A stretch of 5,344 nucleotides of DNA, taken from the NCBI GenBank assembly GCA_021817755.1, contig JAKAGC010000346.1, positions 1 through 5,344 on the forward strand, read 5' to 3'. Shown piece by piece: positions 1 to 4,405 of this stretch (its first letter is position 1; each line of letters begins with the position of its first letter). The stretch comes from Acidobacteriota bacterium. Lineage in GTDB: Bacteria > Acidobacteriota > Aminicenantia > UBA2199. Below the pieces are notes generated by a model that saw only the letters and a list, made by a program, of their open reading frames with translations, searched no databases and was not told the DNA's origin. The translations under genes were made by a program, and so were the position numbers.

Positions 1-107
1 GGTCTATGCCTGAAACCATCATGGACTGGCTCAAAACCGCTCCAATCCCAAAACTTACCGCAGAAGAAAAAAAAGAACTGGGTATCGACAAATTTAATAT
101 CGACTGA
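1..107 (+). CDS. C-terminal tail of a WD40-type paralogue (5' partial)
   Basis: The gene enters from the left edge; the reading frame starts at base 3 and ends at TGA 105-107. The visible 34 residues match the last 33 residues of the complete WD40 gene at 396-2765 at 25 of 33 positions, including the shared blocks PIPKLTA, EKKELGID and FNID. No propeller repeat is visible, so calling it a WD40 protein rests on this paralogy. The tail is charged and short and probably caps the propeller or binds a partner; its role is unknown. The DNA just after the stop is also shared with the second gene, so the two form a tandem paralogous pair about 290 bp apart. I am confident about the frame and the paralogy, and much less so about the rest of the protein. 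Confidence 0.85.
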   Translation, partial: SMPETIMDWLKTAPIPKLTAEEKKELGIDKFNID

Positions 108-144
108 TAACCTTTGCCCACGAATTAAACGAATTGATACGAAT
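105..144 (+). repeat. Shared 3' flank, copy 1, with three ACGAAT motifs
   Basis: The 31 bases from the stop codon onward (105-135) are identical to 2763-2793 after the second WD40 gene, and similarity continues to 144. Inside lie three ACGAAT motifs at 120, 129 and 139, spaced 9 and 10 bp. Identity beyond the stop codon shows that the 3' flank was duplicated with the gene, or that both genes carry the same dispersed intergenic repeat. From 145 to 269 I see no gene, only a weak hairpin (TTCATA 181-186 with TATGAA 193-198). Confidence 0.8.
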
Positions 145-269
145 CTACTTCATGGGGTCCGCTAAGTTGGTGCATCACTCTTCATATTTTCGTATGAATA
201 TGATGAGGTCTTTTACTGCTGATAATATCACAAATATGGAATAGATCGAAAGTGAACAGATAAAATTCT

Positions 270-369
270 TTTAACCGCATAGAAGTGAAAGACAAGAATT
301 GAGGTATTTTCCATTTTTTGATAATATTATTATTAATGGTATAAATTACTTGTGTATTATACATTAGAA
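270..369 (+). repeat. Degenerate copy of the ATPase promoter and start region
   Basis: This block aligns almost without gaps to 4307-4405, the upstream region and first codons of the ATPase gene. Shared landmarks in the same order are TTTAACC, an AGAATT-AGGT stretch, TTGATA, and TATAAATTACTT followed by the start codon. Over the last 30 bases (340-369 against 4376-4405) 27 are identical. Similarity stops after the sixth codon. It is best read as the 5' end of an ATPase-family gene left in front of the WD40 gene. Confidence 0.7.
318..345 (+). promoter_or_regulatory. Sigma70-type promoter upstream of the WD40 gene
   Basis: A -35 TTGATA at 318-323 and a -10 TATAAA at 340-345 are separated by 16 bp. 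The hexamers are the same as in the promoter before the ATPase gene (4353-4381). Transcription would start close to GTG 352, giving the WD40 gene at 396 a short leader of about 40 nt that contains its ribosome site. Confidence 0.6.
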
Positions 370-390
370 CCTTTTATAAGTAAGGAATAA
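352..390 (+). pseudogene. Relict first codons of an ATPase-family gene, or a 12-codon leader ORF
   Basis: GTG 352 opens a 12-codon frame ending at TAA 388-390, five bases before the WD40 start. Its first six residues, V-Y-Y-T-L-E, match M-D-Y-A-L-E of the ATPase at 4388, and the DNA upstream is homologous, so it is most likely a broken remnant. GTG sits 6 bp after the -10 hexamer, exactly as in the intact ATPase gene. The Shine-Dalgarno AAGGAA of the WD40 gene lies inside its last codons, so if translated it could couple to the WD40 start. Whether it is translated cannot be told from sequence. Confidence 0.5.
382..387 (+). promoter_or_regulatory. Ribosome binding site of the WD40 gene
   Basis: AAGGAA lies 8 bases before ATG 396 and supports that start. 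The following residues form a credible membrane anchor, which also fits a true N terminus here. Confidence 0.6.
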
Positions 391-395
391 CCATA

Positions 396-2765
396 ATGAA
401 ACTTAAAAAGACAGATAAAATTACCTCTATAGCAATTATTTCTCTGGTCGCGATCATAGCAATTTTCCTGGCCATCTTATTTTTTATTCGGCAACAAGAA
501 GTGATTAAACAAATGAAACGAGTGGAAAAGCAGTATAAATTAGCTGTTTGTAAAAGATTAGCATCTGAAGCAGAACTAATGTTGCTTAAAGGTAACTCAA
601 AAGCTATTCCTATAGCTGAAGCGGCTTATAAAATCGCTTTACCGGAGCCGCCGGCACAAGTGGTTAAGGCGTTTTGCTCTATTGCTTATTACATACATAA
701 ACATCCGTTCTATAGCGTCTCATTGAACCATAATTTTATTGTTCTTTATGCTGTGTTTACCGCAGATGGAAAAAGAATTCTAACCATTTCTGGTGATTAT
801 AACGTAAAAATATGGGATATGAAGGGAATTCTTTATAAAGAGTTTAGGTTGAAATGTTACCGTTTAACCAGAATAGTGTTTTCTCATGATGGTACGAAAA
901 TTCTCACTGCTTCCGCTGATAAAACAGCAAAAGTATGGGATATGAATGGGAACTTATTGGCTGATTTGAAAGGTCATACCAAGCGTGTTGTGAGTGCTGT
1001 GTTTTCTCCCGATGGAACAAAAATTCTCACTGCTTCTGATGATAACACCGCTAAAGTTTGGGATTTGAAAGGAAAATTGATTGTCGATTTAAAGGGACAT
1101 ACCGGATGGGTCGCCAGCGCTGAATTTTCACCAGATGGCAAGCAAATTCTCACTGCTTCATGGGATAAAACTGCGAAAGTGTGGGATCTAAAAGGAAACA
1201 TGGTGATTGATTTGAAAGGACACACCTCTATAGTCACTAGAGCGGTGTTCTCGCCAGATGGAAAATATATTGTTACTATTTCAGATTGTAGTGTAAAAGT
1301 GTGGGATGCGAAAGGTAACCTTCTTACAGATTTGATTGGCCATACAGATTGTGTAGAAAGCGCAGTGTTTTCACCCGATGGCACAAAAATTCTCACTACT
1401 TCTTGGGATAAAACTGCTAAGGTGTGGGATACTGAGGGAAACCTATTAGTGGATTTTAAGGGGCATAATTTGCATATAAATAGCGCAGTATTTTCTCCGG
1501 ATGGGACACGAATTCTTACTGCTTCCTATGATAAAACTGCAAAAGTGTGGGATTTGAATGGTGATATTTTATTCGATTTGGATCACACTGGTATTATTGG
1601 AAGAGCCATGTTTTCTTCGGATGGAAAAAGAATTATAACCGCTTCTGCTGATAAAACCGCAAAAGTGTGGGATTTAAATGAGAACCTTCTAGTTGATTTA
1701 AAGGGGCATATCGGAGATGTTTGGAACGTCGAGTTTTCCCCGGATGGAAATCGTATTATTACTATTGCTTATGATAACACAGCGAAAGTATGGGATTTGA
1801 GAGGAATTCTTCTGGCCGATTTGAAGGGGCATACCAGTATAGTCAATAGCGCCGAGTTTTCACTCGATGGCAAACAAATTGTCACAGCTTCTTATGACGG
1901 AACTGCGAAGGTGTGGGATATGAAGGGAACCCTCCTGGCTGATTTGAAAAAGCATACAGATCGTGTTGAGAGTGCTGTGTTTTCACCCGATGGTACAAAA
2001 ATTCTCACAGCTTCTGATGATAAAACAGCCAAAGTGTGGGATATAAAGGGAAATCTCTTGTTTGATTTGAAGGGGCATAAACATTATGTTACAAGTGCGG
2101 TATTTTCTCCCGATGGAACACGAATTGTTACCACTTCATTGGATGATACCGCAAAATTGTGGGATATGAATGGAAATCTTATTACGAACTTGATAGGACA
2201 TACCTCTTTCGTTATTAAAGCTAGATTTTCCCCGGATGGGAAATACATTCTCACCGCTTCATGGGATAAAACCGCAAAAGTGTGGGATTTGAAAGGGCGA
2301 CTTCTTGCGGATTTGAAAGGGCATCCTTCCGATGTAGATAAAGCAATTTTTTCCGCTGACGGATCCAAAATACTCACACTCTCTGGTTGGATAGTCAGAC
2401 TATGGGATGCTAAGGGCAACCTCCTGGCAGATTTTAAAGAGTATATGGATGAAGCAAATGATGCTAATTTTTCCCCAGATGGAACTCGCATTCTTACAAC
2501 TTCCTGGGATAATAAAAACGCCCAAATATGGGATTTGAAAGGGAATCTACTATCTGAATTGAAGGGGCATTCTGATTCGGTTAAAAATGCCGTATTTTCT
2601 CCAAATGGAAAATATATCGTAACTGCCTCAAGTGATAAAACTGCTATTATTTGGCTTAAACCTATGCCTAAATCCATTTTGGAATACTTGAAAACCGTTC
2701 CAATCCCGAAACTGACAGCAAAAGAAAAAAAAGAACTGGGTATCGACCAATTTAATATCGATTGA
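396..2765 (+). CDS. Membrane-anchored protein with 16 WD40 repeats
   Basis: The 789-residue protein begins with a short basic stretch and one hydrophobic segment (about 9-32), then a charged helical region (about 33-60) and a linker (about 60-109) of the type seen between the ATPase and propeller parts of STAND-WD40 proteins (AEAAYKIALPEPPAQ, YYIHKHPFYS). Residues 110-756 hold 16 WD40 repeats, mostly exactly 41 residues, with the consensus KGH-T-x-x-V-x-x-A-x-FSPDG-(T/K)-(K/R)-I-(L/V)-T-A-S-x-D-x-T-A-K-V-W-D. Sixteen blades could form two eight-bladed propellers. A 33-residue tail (757-789) is conserved in the upstream paralogue. A single anchor followed by the propeller predicts a membrane-tethered binding platform; which side it faces is not settled by sequence. 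No enzymatic domain is visible. The partner is unknown. Some repeats deviate: 5, 8 and 14 have 40 residues, 15 has 42 and lacks the GH pair, and the last ends in W without D. Confidence 0.95.
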   Translation: MKLKKTDKITSIAIISLVAIIAIFLAILFFIRQQEVIKQMKRVEKQYKLAVCKRLASEAELMLLKGNSKAIPIAEAAYKIALPEPPAQVVKAFCSIAYYIHKHPFYSVSLNHNFIVLYAVFTADGKRILTISGDYNVKIWDMKGILYKEFRLKCYRLTRIVFSHDGTKILTASADKTAKVWDMNGNLLADLKGHTKRVVSAVFSPDGTKILTASDDNTAKVWDLKGKLIVDLKGHTGWVASAEFSPDGKQILTASWDKTAKVWDLKGNMVIDLKGHTSIVTRAVFSPDGKYIVTISDCSVKVWDAKGNLLTDLIGHTDCVESAVFSPDGTKILTTSWDKTAKVWDTEGNLLVDFKGHNLHINSAVFSPDGTRILTASYDKTAKVWDLNGDILFDLDHTGIIGRAMFSSDGKRIITASADKTAKVWDLNENLLVDLKGHIGDVWNVEFSPDGNRIITIAYDNTAKVWDLRGILLADLKGHTSIVNSAEFSLDGKQIVTASYDGTAKVWDMKGTLLADLKKHTDRVESAVFSPDGTKILTASDDKTAKVWDIKGNLLFDLKGHKHYVTSAVFSPDGTRIVTTSLDDTAKLWDMNGNLITNLIGHTSFVIKARFSPDGKYILTASWDKTAKVWDLKGRLLADLKGHPSDVDKAIFSADGSKILTLSGWIVRLWDAKGNLLADFKEYMDEANDANFSPDGTRILTTSWDNKNAQIWDLKGNLLSELKGHSDSVKNAVFSPNGKYIVTASSDKTAIIWLKPMPKSILEYLKTVPIPKLTAKEKKELGIDQFNID
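723..2663 (+). repeat. Array of 123-bp coding repeats (WD40 units)
   Basis: Sixteen tandem units encode residues 110-756 of the WD40 protein. Most are 123 bp, and from about 846 onward many are near copies at the DNA level, for example recurring ATTCTCACTGCTTC and AAAGTGTGGGAT blocks. Three units are one codon short and one is one codon long. Such arrays expand, contract and convert by recombination, so copy number is likely to differ between strains and to be prone to assembly collapse. Confidence 0.9.
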
Positions 2766-2802
2766 TAACCTTTGCCCACGAATTAAACGAATTAATACGA
2801 AT
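2763..2802 (+). repeat. Shared 3' flank, copy 2, with three ACGAAT motifs
   Basis: This is the partner of 105-144, with 31 identical bases from the stop codon. ACGAAT occurs at 2778, 2787 and 2797, with the same 9 and 10 bp spacing as in copy 1. Confidence 0.8.
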
Positions 2803-2812
2803 TAATTTTTTT
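2790..2812 (+). terminator. Possible weak terminator after the WD40 gene
   Basis: AATTAAT (2790-2796) can pair with ATTAATT (2801-2807) around an ACGA loop, and a run of seven T follows (2806-2812). The stem contains only A-T pairs, so it would be unstable. The position right after the stop codon is what makes it a candidate. The copy after the upstream paralogue lacks the T run. Confidence 0.25.
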
Positions 2813-3028
2813 CACCACAAGGGATGCTTTCCTTGCGTTAGTGTTAGGTGAGATAAAAAGGGACAGGCAAATTTTTTTCATTTACATTTAACAAAAGTTT
2901 TGATCAAACTTTTTCAAAAGTTTGGCCCCCGGCAGGGATACTATATAGAAAACGAGCAGACGAATTTCTAACAAGATGACGATTGGATAAAATCAAAACG
3001 TATGCTGGGAACTGAAAAAAAATCCCGG
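2813..3028. other. Intergenic stretch between the WD40 and antitoxin genes
   Basis: I find no credible gene here. It holds a short stem (CAAGG 2818-2822 with CCTTG, loop of about eight), the three-arm inverted repeat at 2893-2924, and a GC-rich patch (GGCCCCCGGCAGGG) directly after it that contrasts with the AT-rich surroundings. The rest shows no pattern I can name. Confidence 0.5.
2893..2924. repeat. Three-arm inverted repeat with two alternative hairpins
   Basis: AAAAGTTT (2893-2900) can pair with AAACTTTT (2906-2913). That middle arm can instead pair with the next AAAAGTTTG (2916-2924), giving a perfect 9-bp stem CAAACTTTT/AAAAGTTTG with a two-base spacer. No T run follows, so it is not an ordinary intrinsic terminator. 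It looks like a dispersed intergenic repeat and lies 140 bp before the antitoxin gene. Confidence 0.6.
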
Positions 3029-3057
3029 TTGAAATTTTTCCGGATATATTGTAAATT
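3029..3057 (+). promoter_or_regulatory. Promoter of the antitoxin gene, leaderless geometry
   Basis: TTGAAA (3029-3034), a 17-bp spacer and TAAATT (3052-3057) lie 6 bp before ATG 3064. The layout and the TTTTTCC following the -35 match the ATPase promoter at 4353-4381. There is no Shine-Dalgarno sequence before ATG 3064, which fits a transcript beginning at or next to the start codon. The -10 is weak, so the call leans on the parallel with the other two copies. Confidence 0.5.
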
Positions 3058-3063
3058 ATAAAT

Positions 3064-3306
3064 ATGGATAAAAACCTGATAATGAACGAAAAATACTATT
3101 CACTCCCCACCCCCATACAAAAAGAAGTCGCTGACTTTATTGATTATCTTTCAATCAAATACCGGGGGAATAAAAAGACTCTACCGCCCAATCGAACGAG
3201 CAATAAAAAGAAAAAAAGAAAATCCTATTTTGGAATTGCGAAAGACTTGATTATTATTAAAGAAGATTTCGACACTCCGATTGACGAATTCAAAGATTAT
3301 ATGTAA
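3064..3306 (+). CDS. DUF2281/VapB-type antitoxin
   Basis: The 80-residue protein looks like a DUF2281 antitoxin. An N-terminal helix region, E-K-Y-Y-S-L-P-x-x-I-Q-K-E-V-x-D-F-I-D-Y-L (about 9-29), is followed by a very basic linker (about 34-53) and an acidic tail with Y-F-G-I-A-K-D-L-I and D-F-D-T-P-I-D-E-F-K-D-Y-M. In this family the tail binds and blocks a PIN-domain ribonuclease encoded directly downstream. Here the stop codon overlaps the ATG of the toxin start by one base (TAATG), the usual coupling in such operons, but the toxin is broken after 14 codons. The antitoxin therefore appears orphaned in this place. ATG 3064 is preferred to the internal ATG 3082 because it sits at the right distance from the promoter and neither has a Shine-Dalgarno. 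The family call is from recognition of both ends. Confidence 0.8.
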   Translation: MDKNLIMNEKYYSLPTPIQKEVADFIDYLSIKYRGNKKTLPPNRTSNKKKKRKSYFGIAKDLIIIKEDFDTPIDEFKDYM

Positions 3307-3350
3307 TGAAATATATTATCGATACTTATTTAGTAATTCAGGGTGTATAA
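3306..3350 (+). pseudogene. Truncated PIN-domain (VapC-type) toxin, first 14 codons
   Basis: Starting in the TAATG overlap with the antitoxin, the frame reads M-K-Y-I-I-D-T-Y-L-V-I-Q-G-V and then stops at TAA 3348-3350. The hydrophobic strand ending in I-I-D-T is the normal N terminus of VapC toxins, with Asp6 being the first metal-binding acid. All other catalytic acids are missing. The break coincides with the left end of an inverted-repeat element (3340), whose bases supply the last codons and the stop. I found no later toxin sequence to the right of the element, so more than a simple insertion may have occurred. The fragment is too short to be active. Confidence 0.65.
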
Positions 3351-3395
3351 ACTCCATAAATTTCTTTTGTTCTTTTTTAAAAGTCTATACACCCT
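3340..3395. mobile_element. 56-bp inverted-repeat element, possible IS remnant or MITE
   Basis: AGGGTGTATAAACT (3340-3353) is repeated inverted at 3382-3395 with 13 of 14 matches; the outer 10 bp are perfect. The 28-bp middle has no coding content. The 8 bp outside each end, AGTAATTC and TGTAATCT, share GTAAT in the same register, a possible decayed target duplication. Neither side has a T run next to the stem, so an intrinsic terminator is less likely, although the place between convergent genes would suit one. I cannot name an insertion-sequence family from the ends. Confidence 0.45.
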
Positions 3396-3433
3396 TGTAA
3401 TCTTTTATTAACTCATATTCACATCTAATTACA

Positions 3434-3658
3434 TTACCAGCATATCTCAATTGTGCATGTAATGGTATTTTCGGTGCATATTTGCATTGTACAAACTTCC
3501 AATGTACATAATTCCACTGTACATCCTAAAAATGCCGTACAAGTACATGTGCCATAATAAGTGTATGGTGGAAGACCTCCCTTAATGTTTTCAAGTGATA
3601 AATTAGAAACAGTTTCCTTGTTAAAATTGAGCTTTCTACTAATTTTTTTGGACTTCAT
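3434..3658 (-). CDS. Lanthipeptide-like RiPP precursor with Cys-Thr pentad core
   Basis: The 74-residue peptide has a leader of 28 residues, basic at the start, with K-L-N-F-N-K-E-T-V-S-N-L and ending in L-E-N-I-K-G-G, like class I lanthipeptide or double-glycine 'natural product precursor' leaders. The core (29-74) has 8 Cys (38, 40, 46, 51, 56, 61, 68, 73), 11 Thr and no Ser. Its centre repeats Cys-Thr-hydrophobic-Glu/Gln-hydrophobic (CTVEL, CTLEV, CTMQI, later CTIEI), so most Thr and Cys fall four apart. A lanthionine synthetase could dehydrate the Thr and close thioether rings, with a C39-type transporter cutting after Gly-Gly; neither gene is in the window. The start is ATG 3658, not an upstream ATG at 3700 or 3673, because GGAGGA lies 7 bases before it. 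It could instead be a radical-SAM thioether peptide or an unmodified Cys-rich secreted peptide. The precursor call is firm, the class less so. Confidence 0.8.
   Translation of the reverse strand: MKSKKISRKLNFNKETVSNLSLENIKGGLPPYTYYGTCTCTAFLGCTVELCTLEVCTMQICTENTITCTIEICW
3443..3523 (-). repeat. 15-bp repeats coding the Cys-Thr pentads
   Basis: On the coding strand, TGTACA opens three consecutive 15-bp units (3479-3523), followed by a diverged stretch starting TGCACC and another unit starting TGCACA (3443-3457). Codon use is similar among units (TGT ACA), which points to growth of the core by short tandem duplication. Confidence 0.75.
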
Positions 3659-3665
3659 TGTAAAT

Positions 3666-3671
3666 TCCTCC
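3666..3671 (-). promoter_or_regulatory. Ribosome binding site of the peptide precursor
   Basis: On the minus strand GGAGGA ends 7 bases before ATG 3658 and fixes the start at M-K-S-K-K. An A-rich tract of 11 bases lies just upstream (3673-3683). It is the strongest Shine-Dalgarno in the window. Confidence 0.85.
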
Positions 3672-3710
3672 ATTTTTTTTTTTAGGAAAAATAAAAGCAT
3701 GTTTTATTCC

Positions 3711-3720
3711 AGAATATTCT
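3711..3720. promoter_or_regulatory. Palindrome AGAATATTCT upstream of the peptide gene
   Basis: A perfect 10-bp dyad lies about 53-62 bases before the peptide start. A related dyad, AAGAATA-C-TATTCTT, is at 3914-3928. Both have AGAA/TTCT ends, so they might be operator half-sites, but in AT-rich DNA such dyads also occur by chance. Confidence 0.25.
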
Positions 3721-3913
3721 AAAAAATAAAACGGCGTCTATATGCACTTTACAAGGTTGACTTTAGTTTCCAATTTTTTTTCGTATTATTTTGATACAAT
3801 GAATTTTGTTATATTTCTTTTCTATGAGTAAGGATATCCCGAAATCGCCTTATATAAATTATTTCTATTGGCGCTTTGAATTTAGTAACTGAATTAAATT
3901 GATACAGATTGAA

Positions 3914-3928
3914 AAGAATACTATTCTT
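3914..3928. repeat. Perfect 7-bp inverted repeat AAGAATA-C-TATTCTT
   Basis: Two 7-bp arms flank a single C. It resembles the palindrome at 3711-3720 with three extra central bases. It may be a protein-binding dyad; a hairpin with a one-base loop is sterically unlikely. Confidence 0.35.
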
Positions 3929-4124
3929 CATTCTTCCCAATTATCTAATTCTATGCTTAAGATTTGCATTTTTTCCACTGTATTGGTATGAAAAAAGGTA
4001 TTGCGTGCTCCGAAGATGAGAGATGGTTGGTAAAATAATTTCAGCCAAAAAAGGAAACGACTACACTCACCGAAAGAGACCTCAAAAATCCCCCGAAACA
4101 CTTTATTGATAAACGTTTTTTTCC

Positions 4125-4150
4125 GTAGGGGAGACCTGCCGGTCGCCCGT
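4125..4150. repeat. Imperfect GC-rich hairpin GGGAGACC/GGTCGCCC
   Basis: GGGAGACC (4129-4136) and GGTCGCCC (4141-4148) pair at 7 of 8 positions around a TGCC loop. It looks like a decayed copy of the dispersed GGGCGACC/GGTCGCCC palindromes found between genes in many bacteria, and its GC content stands out here. No T run follows. Confidence 0.45.
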
Positions 4151-4306
4151 GTAAACTTGAAAGTCACTTTTAGGTTTTGAAATATAATATCTGGGCATAT
4201 GCAAGTTTTATTCTATCCTTCCAATTAACACTAACCCGTATATTAGTAAAAAGAATTTTAAGCTTTGAAAACAAAAGGGGTAAGTAAAAATCTTATTTTA
4301 TACCTG

Positions 4307-4405
4307 TTTAACCAAGAAGCTTTAGATGGAGAATTAAGGTGTTCTCGATTTCTTGATATTTTTCCCCATTTATGATATAAATTACTTATGGATTATGCAT
4401 TAGAA
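4307..4405 (+). repeat. Promoter and start block of the ATPase gene, partner of 270-369
   Basis: This is the intact member of the duplicated block; in the other copy the coding similarity ends after six codons. It covers the upstream region, promoter and first six codons of the ATPase. Confidence 0.7.
4353..4381 (+). promoter_or_regulatory. ATPase promoter, leaderless geometry
   Basis: TTGATA (4353-4358), 17 bp, TATAAA (4376-4381), then TTACTT and ATG 4388. A start of transcription 6-7 bases after the -10 falls on the start codon, and no Shine-Dalgarno is present. The same layout occurs before the antitoxin gene and in the relict block before the WD40 gene. Confidence 0.7.

Larger units (their letters stand above)
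3701..4306. other. Gene-free stretch between the divergent peptide and ATPase genes
   Basis: About 600 bp without a gene I can support. On the minus strand a weak promoter pair, TTGTAA and TTTTAT with 17 bp between (about 3726-3754), could serve the peptide gene. Two A/T-rich dyads lie at 3711-3720 and 3914-3928, and a GC-rich imperfect hairpin at 4129-4148. A perfect palindrome GCATATGC is at 4195-4202. Reading frames here lack ribosome sites and recognisable families. Confidence 0.5.

Noticed and set aside
182..364. 60-codon minus-strand frame between the WD40 genes
   Set aside because: It runs opposite the promoter block homologous to the ATPase upstream region and has a low-complexity Ile/Phe-rich sequence.
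974..1396. Long minus-strand open frame opposite the WD40 gene
   Set aside because: It is a mirror of the 123-bp repeats: the translated pattern repeats with the WD40 period and has no ribosome site.
723..2663. CRISPR or satellite-like array suggested by regular repeats
   Set aside because: The period of 123 bp is an exact codon multiple and encodes WD40 units in one open frame.
2084..2779. Second minus-strand open frame of 231 codons within and past the WD40 gene
   Set aside because: Same repeat mirror effect; the repeated P-S-G-E-N-T-A-L string is the reverse reading of the F-S-P-D-G codons.
3340..3395. Bidirectional terminator between convergent genes
   Set aside because: The 28-base loop and lack of T runs on either strand do not fit an intrinsic terminator; a mobile remnant fits better.
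3824..3892. 22-codon plus-strand frame M-S-K-D-I-P-K-S-P-Y, with TACAAT nearby as a -10
   Set aside because: No Shine-Dalgarno, no family, and no spacing match to the other promoters; too short to support as a gene.
3928..4167. 79-codon minus-strand frame in the long intergenic region
   Set aside because: It starts with GTG, has no ribosome site, runs through the decayed GGTCGCCC hairpin, and has no domain I recognise.
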